Shown here piece after piece: positions 57,599 to 64,000 of a DNA stretch of 64,000 nt. The notes under the pieces are model-generated. The model ran no database searches and had not been told where the DNA came from. It saw only the letters and a program-made list of their open reading frames with translations. Position 1 is the stretch's first letter. Each line of letters starts with the position of its first letter. Source of the DNA: Moritella yayanosii (GTDB lineage Bacteria; Pseudomonadota; Gammaproteobacteria; Enterobacterales; Moritellaceae); NCBI RefSeq assembly GCF_900465055.1, contig NZ_LS483250.1, positions 1,488,001 through 1,552,000 on the forward strand. The letters are read 5' to 3'. The translations under genes and the position numbers were made by a program.

Positions 57599-57938
57599 AT
57601 GAAATTCCCAGTATCCATTTTAGCCGCTTTACTTGTTGTCACCACGAATGCGACAGCTGATTCTCCAAACATAAACCATCAGCATGCAGAGTCTCTATTT
57701 GACGCCATGAAAGCTTACCAAGACGGCGAGCGTAAGCAGTTTAGCTGACATAATAAAACAGCAATTATCTAAGTTTAATAATCAAGATCTCGCCGATATC
57801 GCGCTGGCAAACCCCTACTTCAACATAAACTTTTCATCATTCAATAAATCCACAACTTATCCTTACAACGTCCTTAATATTTATCATCAAGGACTCACAG
57901 TCTTTAATTTTTTAGCTATTTGGGACAAGTTTAGATAG
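57599..57938 (+). pseudogene. Frameshifted gene for a small exported protein
   Basis: The first frame (57599-57748) encodes 49 residues with a signal peptide (MKFPVSILAALLVV...ATA) and stops at TGA. A second frame continues from 57744 as ADIIKQQLSKFNNQDLADIA and stays open to 57938. Joined, they give about 113 residues with a DAMKAYQDGERKQFS-ADIIKQQL helix across the break. A one-base shift near 57743 explains it. The second frame's end overlaps the opposite-strand gene by 27 bases. It could also be a real 49-residue peptide gene. Confidence 0.5.
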
Positions 57939-58850
57939 TTGGGACAAATAATCAAGACCACTGGTAATCGCGATAACTTGTGCTTGAATACAGTTTTCAT
58001 CATCGACTAATGGACTATCTGGATATACTTCTGTTGTGGTGCCATAAATACAATCACTAAAGCCAGTGCATAAACCTAACGCCTTAGTTGCATAATTAAT
58101 GACGCCAAACTGCGCCAGTTTTTCACCAATAATACGACCACTATCATCCGTGGGTGCAATATGAGTCACCTTGCTAACCGCATTAATAATATGCGTTTGA
58201 AAGTCAGCATTAGGGTTAAGCGTATCGCCCACTAAATAAAAGCCGTCCGGAATATTCCAATTATCATGGACCACGGCATCTCGCGCAGCCAATGCCGGTC
58301 TAAACTCGCTATCATCAGTATCCGTCGTTTCATGCAAATCAATGTGCGCAGTGATCGTTACAGCAAGTTTCGCAATACATTGCATTAACGCGGCAGACTC
58401 TTCGGCAGGACTGTTTTCAACGAAAGAACGGTTTGGGTCAATCGCATTTGGGTTCCAGCGATTAATGGTTTCATAACCCCAAGGACTAACACAAGGTGCG
58501 ACAATAATATTAAACTGCGCGCTATAATTCAGCGCTTGGGTTTCGATGAAACGAATAGCACCTTGTACCCCACTGGTCTCATAGCCATGCACGCCACCTG
58601 TCACTAATATCGTCGGTTTCGCATTATCCCAGTCACGTGTTTTCACGATGAATAGCGGAAAACGAGCAGGATCATAAGACAAGGCGCCATATTGCTCAAC
58701 ATCAAAATCTTGCTGTAGTGCCTCTAACTTTGCCAGCACTTCCTGCTGGTAAGGTCGAACCACAGTTTGTTTCGCTAACCATGCAGCTTTATCTTGTGCG
58801 GTCCATTTTTGACCTGGTGTACCAATCTCATATACTTGTGCGTGATCCAT
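57912..58850 (-). CDS. M14-family zinc carboxypeptidase-like protein
   Basis: A 312-residue protein from the ATG at 58850 (MDHAQVYEIG), with AGGAAAG upstream. The zinc ligands are His-X2-Glu in GGVHGYETSG (about 88-97) and His in TAHIDLHETTD (about 171-181). The DPNRSF motif holds a substrate Arg. The catalytic Glu is probably in TTTEVYPD (about 279-286). It belongs to the M14/succinylglutamate desuccinylase group; the substrate is unknown. No signal peptide. Confidence 0.83.
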   Translation of the reverse strand: MDHAQVYEIGTPGQKWTAQDKAAWLAKQTVVRPYQQEVLAKLEALQQDFDVEQYGALSYDPARFPLFIVKTRDWDNAKPTILVTGGVHGYETSGVQGAIRFIETQALNYSAQFNIIVAPCVSPWGYETINRWNPNAIDPNRSFVENSPAEESAALMQCIAKLAVTITAHIDLHETTDTDDSEFRPALAARDAVVHDNWNIPDGFYLVGDTLNPNADFQTHIINAVSKVTHIAPTDDSGRIIGEKLAQFGVINYATKALGLCTGFSDCIYGTTTEVYPDSPLVDDENCIQAQVIAITSGLDYLSQLSKLVPNS

Positions 58851-59026
58851 CTTGTAACTTTCCTTAACGATAATAATGCTATATTTTTGCGTTGCTATAG
58901 TGCGCCAACAAGACATGGATTAACAAGAGAAAATTTTACGAGGAGTAAATTGAATGAAATGATCACCTTGTTCAACAATACAAGGCAACCACTTATTTTA
59001 TGACCAATAAAGCAATTCCAACATTG

Positions 59027-60892
59027 TTATTGTGCCTGAATGTTGAGGATCACACCCGACGTTGAACCATAACCGCGAACATCAATCTTCCAATGTCCAG
59101 CCTTTGGATTATCAATCACACAGGTTTCAATATTACCCGGTGTGTTGGAGATGCAATCCGATTTAGAGAATAATGATTTATCCTCATGTTTTACATAAAG
59201 ATCGGCATTACCCGTTCCACCAGCCAATGTCACAATAAGACGCGTGTACCCTTCACCTAATTCTTGTTTGAAATTAGCGGGTCTGAAAAAACTTGTCGAT
59301 ATATTTTCTTCTGTTCTATCAATGGCGCTGACCGGTGGTTTCGTGACACTACATTTGCTGCCATAGCTCACATCTGCAACAACGCCGACCGCGGTTAACG
59401 AAGCTTGTACATCATCGACGTTATAATCCAAGTCACAAGCCGCATCCATCACCCCGTTACCCGCATCATTCCAATTACTATTTGACGTCCAGTAATGTTG
59501 ATTGGCCGCGGCGTATAATACAAATGCTTTTTGAGTATCCCAGCCAGCAGTTGTCGCAAGAGTATAAAACGCTTTGTTATATACCCCAGAGCTATGATGG
59601 ACATCCATATTAAAACGATAATCAGCTTGGTTATCTATCGAGCTACCATCCACCGGCGGATTACTCATCGAACGTAAGGCACCATTGGTTTTTAGTATTT
59701 GCCCACCGACCAGCCAATCATTACTGCCGTGCATATAAAATTCTGCCGCTTCACCGGCCATGTCAGAAAACGATTCATTCAAACCACCAGATTTACCTGA
59801 ATAAACCAGCCCCGAATTTTGTTCGGTAAAACCATGGCTCACCTCATGTGCCGATACATCTAAACTGACCAAAGGATAAAAAATATCTGCGCCATCACCG
59901 AAAGTCATCGATTCACCATTCCAAAACGCATTCTCATAATTATTGTCGTAATGAACACGCATGACTAATTGCGATGTTAGCGGTGAGACATTAAGCCAGT
60001 CTTTGTACATATCAAAAATAATACCACCAAAATAATGCGCATCATTGAGTGGCGAATAAGCACCATTAATTGATTTAACTGTATTTTCAGGACAAGTAAA
60101 ACTAAACGCATCTGCCCCTTCAGTGCCATGATTTAAGTTGACCGTTTTAACCTGTGTATTGTTCATCACACAGGTATCACCAGATTGGGATACATTCAGC
60201 GCGCTGAAATCAGTGCCATAACGATACTCCCCTGTTTTTTCATTACCACCAGGGCCTGTTGCATCTGCGGTCTGCAAATTATCATAACTAAGCAGCACTG
60301 CGCCAGAATGTGCATCGATAATGTAGTAAGGACGTGACGGTTTATCTGCCCGTTGAAAGAAGCTGACTTCGTATACCAACTTGGCAACACCATCATCCCC
60401 CTGCCAAACAGCTAATCGAGACGTTTCATTTTCCGTTACGACCGACTTATTTGCAGCCAACGTAGATGCAGGCATGCTTAATCGCTTGGCTTGTAATAGT
60501 GCATTTACTGTCGTTATTGATGGCGTGATATCAACAATATCATCCGCAATATTATATAATATCGCGCCGTGTGCGCGTTTAAATACCCCCTTGCTAGTAC
60601 GCGCTATAATAGCTTGTTCGCCAATAATAGGCAGTCCAAAGTAGGTTTGTTGGTAACGGGTAATGCGATCACCCTTGCTGTTTCGATATGTTTTAATCAC
60701 ACTTAGGCCATCGTTCCATGACAAACCTAAGAGTTGTGCTGGTGCACTCATTAATATCCCCGGTTCGGCTAACGCAGCGCTTGCCAATTGCTGAATATTA
60801 TCACGTAGATTCACTCTTTCAGCCGCTATCGCGTTTGCAGAGCCAAACAGACTAACTGCGACGGCAGAAAGTATAAATTTTTTATTCATCAT
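59027..60892 (-). CDS. Secreted M4 (thermolysin/vibriolysin-like) metalloprotease
   Basis: An extracellular zinc endopeptidase of about 621 residues from the ATG at 60892. A signal peptide (about 1-24) comes first, then an FTP/PepSY propeptide (about 30-200, with YFGLPIIGEQ). The M4 catalytic domain has HEVSH (about 349-353) and the third ligand in GGLNESFSDMAGE (about 369-381). The C-terminal part (about 535-621) is a pre-peptidase PPC-type domain with LAGGTGNADLYV. The architecture fits marine vibriolysins. Confidence 0.93.
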   Translation of the reverse strand: MMNKKFILSAVAVSLFGSANAIAAERVNLRDNIQQLASAALAEPGILMSAPAQLLGLSWNDGLSVIKTYRNSKGDRITRYQQTYFGLPIIGEQAIIARTSKGVFKRAHGAILYNIADDIVDITPSITTVNALLQAKRLSMPASTLAANKSVVTENETSRLAVWQGDDGVAKLVYEVSFFQRADKPSRPYYIIDAHSGAVLLSYDNLQTADATGPGGNEKTGEYRYGTDFSALNVSQSGDTCVMNNTQVKTVNLNHGTEGADAFSFTCPENTVKSINGAYSPLNDAHYFGGIIFDMYKDWLNVSPLTSQLVMRVHYDNNYENAFWNGESMTFGDGADIFYPLVSLDVSAHEVSHGFTEQNSGLVYSGKSGGLNESFSDMAGEAAEFYMHGSNDWLVGGQILKTNGALRSMSNPPVDGSSIDNQADYRFNMDVHHSSGVYNKAFYTLATTAGWDTQKAFVLYAAANQHYWTSNSNWNDAGNGVMDAACDLDYNVDDVQASLTAVGVVADVSYGSKCSVTKPPVSAIDRTEENISTSFFRPANFKQELGEGYTRLIVTLAGGTGNADLYVKHEDKSLFSKSDCISNTPGNIETCVIDNPKAGHWKIDVRGYGSTSGVILNIQAQ

Positions 60893-61047
60893 CCAAGAAT
60901 CCATTTAATTATGCATGTAGAATAATAAGTACAACATAATTAATAGCTGGCTACGTACTAAAGTGAGCACTACAAAAGTACCAAAACTTTAATACCTTGA
61001 TCAGGCATGAATTATTTTCGACTAAATCTAATACCCATCACAATAAA

Positions 61048-62856
61048 TTAATCATCATCAGGTACGTTCAATACTGTACTCCATAAATCTCCCCCCGCGA
61101 CATCACCCAGACCTTCAAAGGCGGTACTACGGCTAAAGACTTTGACGCTATAATCAATACCGTTCGTTTCAACAATCGCGAGATAATTATGTGCCGTTTG
61201 GGCTAGATTATCGCCATCGATATAATCAATAACAACCTTCACAACATCGTCTTCATGCATTGTCCAAGTCATTGGCGCGATAATATCACCAGCACCCTCA
61301 TTATAGGTGAATACGCCACTACCATCTTCATTAAACTGATATGTATCAACGTCATCGGCTTGGCTTACCGCATCACTGGTGGTCAATGTCATACAGCTGC
61401 TAATAAAACCAGTGCTGAATGCAGTAAATAATTTACCTGCCTGACAAGATGTTACCGCTTGTTTAAACTCATCGTAACTTCGATAAGCTAACGGCAGATC
61501 AGCCTCATCATTCCAACCTGAGTCAAGATCGTCACACGCGAGAATATCAACAGACCGATCAACATCTGTAAAATTCCAAGTGTATATGGATTGACTGCTA
61601 TTCGCATATACGCCAAATTTCAAATTGCCCTCTGTATCATCGATAAGCCGCATGAGGTAATCGAGTGTCAGCCCATCACTATAATATAATGCTAAGTTAC
61701 CCTCGTCATTGATTTCCCATATACGATTATACTGCACGCCATTTTGGTAAAAAGGGGCGGTATTATCGATATTAAAGGTATACATTCTCGTTTGACCGGA
61801 ATCTAGGATGCGTATAATCGAATTACCTGCTAAATCCATTTCTGGTATAAGATCACAGCTTGCTAACTGTGCATTGAAGTCATCAATAGATGCGCCAGTC
61901 GGCGTATAATTAACGACACAATCATCATATTCGCCGATATTAGGATCGAGTGGGTCGGCATCTATACCATCTTCAACGCCATCATTATCATCATCTGGAT
62001 CTGCATTATTACCAATACCATCACCATCAGTGTCTAACCACTCACTGACATCATCATCGAGTGCATCAAGTGCATCAGGCACACCATCACCATCCGAATC
62101 GGTATCGTAATCATCTTCGCTATCGAACACGGCGGCTTGGGTATCAAAATCTTCTTCCGCAGTGGTTCCAACTACAGCTTTAATCATACCGCTGGCTGCT
62201 GCGACTTGTTTATTAAAGGTTGAAGTATCAGAATTATCGGCAATAACGACTATAAATTCATTTTCATCATCAGGGAGTATTTGAGAATTTGCAATGTTCT
62301 CTGCCACGAATGTCGCGCTTCCGGTGCCGCTTGCAATGTAATCACTTAAAACATCGGTTTCTTGAATACCAAAGTCATAGGCAACCTTAACTATCGCCGC
62401 TTGTTTTATTGCCGCCAATACTGCGACAGATTCAGTACCATCGGTATTTTGTTCAATATAAATATCAACCAATGTCGACAGCGGGGTAATGTCTGTCTCT
62501 CCAGGTGGCGCAGACATCATATAATCGCTTGCGACAGGGCCGCTATCTTCATCGATGGTTTGACCAAAAATGACTTTTGCATAAGTTGAATATTGCTCAG
62601 GACTTACAATCTTAGTAACATCTAATTTAGCAATACCACCATCCCCAGATAATACCGATGGTTCATTGCTATCAAGCTGCTTATTACCATCAATATCAAG
62701 CCAAACTTGGGCATTTTTCAAATAACCATCAATGACTTTGACAGTATAAAAAACGGATACATCCGGGTTCGGAATTTTATCATCTCCACTACCGCAACCA
62801 ACCAACGCGATAGAGCTGGATAGGCCAAGAGCTACGACTAATAGTTTTTTCTTCAT
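61048..62856 (-). CDS. Large lipoprotein with Asp-rich calcium-binding-type repeats
   Basis: A 602-residue protein from the ATG at 62856 with AGGGAT upstream. The lipobox is ALVGCG (about 18-23), so it is likely tethered to the outer membrane. A beta-rich N-terminal region has VIDGYLKNAQVWLDIDGN. Thrombospondin type 3-like repeats follow (TDSDGDGVPDALD, DTDGDGIGNNADPDDDNDGV; about 260-310), which bind calcium in other proteins. The C-terminal 270 residues have no recognised domain. It is next to the secreted protease but the two are separated by about 140 bases. Confidence 0.85.
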   Translation of the reverse strand: MKKKLLVVALGLSSSIALVGCGSGDDKIPNPDVSVFYTVKVIDGYLKNAQVWLDIDGNKQLDSNEPSVLSGDGGIAKLDVTKIVSPEQYSTYAKVIFGQTIDEDSGPVASDYMMSAPPGETDITPLSTLVDIYIEQNTDGTESVAVLAAIKQAAIVKVAYDFGIQETDVLSDYIASGTGSATFVAENIANSQILPDDENEFIVVIADNSDTSTFNKQVAAASGMIKAVVGTTAEEDFDTQAAVFDSEDDYDTDSDGDGVPDALDALDDDVSEWLDTDGDGIGNNADPDDDNDGVEDGIDADPLDPNIGEYDDCVVNYTPTGASIDDFNAQLASCDLIPEMDLAGNSIIRILDSGQTRMYTFNIDNTAPFYQNGVQYNRIWEINDEGNLALYYSDGLTLDYLMRLIDDTEGNLKFGVYANSSQSIYTWNFTDVDRSVDILACDDLDSGWNDEADLPLAYRSYDEFKQAVTSCQAGKLFTAFSTGFISSCMTLTTSDAVSQADDVDTYQFNEDGSGVFTYNEGAGDIIAPMTWTMHEDDVVKVVIDYIDGDNLAQTAHNYLAIVETNGIDYSVKVFSRSTAFEGLGDVAGGDLWSTVLNVPDDD

Positions 62857-63153
62857 GTTTTTATCCCTAACACTTCCATAACAAGAGTCAAATACAAACA
62901 AGAAGATGGTAAATACGCACAACAAATTAAAGGAACATACCATCAACACATCTTAACTATACTAGACATCGATATAGCTCCCCGCACGAGATATGAGCAA
63001 TGCCAAACACCAAAGTTCAGCATTTAATGTTAACCAATAGTTACTATGCAAGTTAATGTAATGTAAATGCCATTGAATTTGTTATATTTAACAACACCCC
63101 AATTGCAGGTTAAAAAATACCGCATGAAGTACTAAATTAGTTGAAAAAAACTT
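62857..63153. other. 297-base intergenic region upstream of the lipoprotein gene
   Basis: AT-rich, presumably with the lipoprotein promoter. No gene or repeat seen. Confidence 0.3.
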
Positions 63154-63181
63154 AAAAAAAACCCGCTATCAAAGCGGGTTT
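63154..63181 (-). terminator. Rho-independent terminator of ackA
   Basis: On the minus strand AAACCCGCT (63181-63173) pairs with AGCGGGTTT (63167-63159), 9 bp with a 5-base loop, followed by a U run (63158-63154). It sits 30 bases after the ackA stop, so no gene is cotranscribed downstream. Confidence 0.85.
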
Positions 63182-63210
63182 CATTGTCATTTTAATTTAA
63201 AGATGATTGA

Positions 63211-64000
63211 TTACAGTAGCTCGACTGACTGCTGTGCGATAACGAATTCTTCGTTGGTAGGGATAACCATTACAACCGGTGTACCAGCCTCAGTGATAAC
63301 GCCAGCATGACCAAATCGCGCTTTTTCATTCGCTTTCAGATCTTCTTTGTAACCAAAGATCTTCAAATAAGCCAATACTTCGCTACGAATTGGCAGCGCA
63401 TTTTCACCAATACCACCGGTAAAGATAATACCGTCAAGCGATTCAAGTGAGACCATGTATGACGCAATGTATTTAGCCACACGATAAGTAAATACTTGGA
63501 ATGCCAATGTAGCGCCTGTATGGCCCTGCTCCATTGCTTCGATAATACCGCGGCAGTCACTGGTTAAACCAGAAACACCCATAAAGCCTGAGTTAGTATT
63601 CAGCTCTTTATAAACTTCGTCTTGTGACCAGCCTTTTTTCAATAAGAACTCGATAATGCCGGGGTCTAAGTCACCACAACGTGTCCCCATCATCAGGCCC
63701 GCTAACGGTGTAAATCCCATGCTTGTATCAACACTTTTACCATCACGAATTGCACATACCGATGCACCGTTACCAAGATGAACAGAGATAAAGCTGCTTT
63801 CTTCGATAGGCTTATTAATCATTTTAGCGGCTTCGCGGCTAACAAAATAATGACTGGTGCCGTGGAAACCATAACGACGAATACCATAGTCTTTGTAAAG
63901 CTTATTAGAGATCGTACTAGTAAATGCTTTGGCAGGCATAGTCTGGTGGAATGCCGTATCAAATACTGCGAATTGTGGTAACGATGGAAAAGCATGCATT
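63211..64000 (-). CDS. ackA: Acetate kinase, 5' end outside window
   Basis: Interconverts acetate and ATP with acetyl phosphate and ADP. The visible 263 residues are the C-terminal two-thirds. Motifs include AVFDTAFHQTMP, RRYGFHGTSHYFVSREA, the HLGNGASVCAI nucleotide-binding segment, DTSMGFTPLAGLMMGTRCGDLDPG (in part) and IFTGGIGENA. The frame continues past the right edge. A terminator follows, so pta is not directly downstream; it may be elsewhere or upstream. Confidence 0.97.
   Translation of the reverse strand, partial: MHAFPSLPQFAVFDTAFHQTMPAKAFTSTISNKLYKDYGIRRYGFHGTSHYFVSREAAKMINKPIEESSFISVHLGNGASVCAIRDGKSVDTSMGFTPLAGLMMGTRCGDLDPGIIEFLLKKGWSQDEVYKELNTNSGFMGVSGLTSDCRGIIEAMEQGHTGATLAFQVFTYRVAKYIASYMVSLESLDGIIFTGGIGENALPIRSEVLAYLKIFGYKEDLKANEKARFGHAGVITEAGTPVVMVIPTNEEFVIAQQSVELL

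Noticed and set aside
1-64000. CRISPR arrays, tRNA and rRNA genes, intact insertion sequences
   Set aside because: No regular spaced repeats, cloverleaf-like segments, rRNA text or transposase reading frames were recognised by eye; absence of tRNA was not tested by a model search.

Overview
The window looks like chromosome of a marine, AT-rich gammaproteobacterium, probably an Alteromonadales member of the Moritella/Shewanella/Vibrio type. This rests on the apt-dnaX-ebfC block, dusC, an E. coli-like dnaX frameshift signal, ynjBCDF, a PAS-type chemoreceptor, a thermolysin-like secreted protease and many small regulators. The genus is inference; no rRNA or tRNA gene is present to test it.

Layout. 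1-7934 (minus): a type I restriction-modification operon hsdM-hsdS-(SWIM zinc-finger gene)-hsdR; hsdR runs off the left edge. 8169-11814 (minus): housekeeping apt, dnaX, ebfC; the recR usually found after ebfC is absent and the hsd operon sits there instead. 12048-21966: core genes, namely dusC, a Cache-HAMP-HD-GYP protein, qmcA/nfeD, an acyltransferase, a PAS chemoreceptor, a CPA1 antiporter and a 2OG-Fe(II) oxygenase. 21975-26367: an AT-rich accessory island with a decayed isochorismatase gene, strong hairpins, an ADP-ribosyltransferase-like gene, a probable PD-(D/E)XK nuclease-like gene, an HNH endonuclease gene, a NYN/PIN-like gene with a damaged 5' end, and two unknown genes. 26554-34491 (minus): a visibly more GC-rich block with a phosphodiesterase-family gene, a YejABEF-like ABC importer and a wrecked LysR regulator. 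34857-36502: a chromosomal ParM actin-like gene and a ParR-like partner. 37038-41546: the aapJQMP amino-acid importer. 41666-44661: a metallophosphoesterase, a DCC-type protein and a KefB-type antiporter. 44993-48686: the arsenic operon arsR-acr3-gapdh-arsJ with a repeat-rich promoter. 48748-57446: NnrU, ASCH, cupin, serine hydrolase, YheT-like hydrolase and ynjBCDF. 57599-64000: a frameshifted small gene, an M14-type peptidase, an M4 metalloprotease, a large lipoprotein with calcium-binding-type repeats, and the 3' part of ackA.

How genes work together. HsdM, HsdS and HsdR form one restriction complex, and the SWIM protein is cotranscribed by position. AapJ delivers amino acids to AapQ/AapM driven by AapP. 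In the arsenic operon, ArsR controls Acr3 (arsenite efflux) and the GAPDH/ArsJ pair (1-arseno-3-phosphoglycerate synthesis and export). YnjB/C/D form an uncharacterised ABC importer.

The best candidate for something new is the small nuclease/ADP-ribosyltransferase island at about 22.8-25.5 kb. The SWIM gene inside the hsd operon and the ParM/ParR pair outside any recognisable plasmid come next. Family names come from reading motifs by eye, without database searches; start codons were chosen by ribosome-binding-site position and family N-termini.
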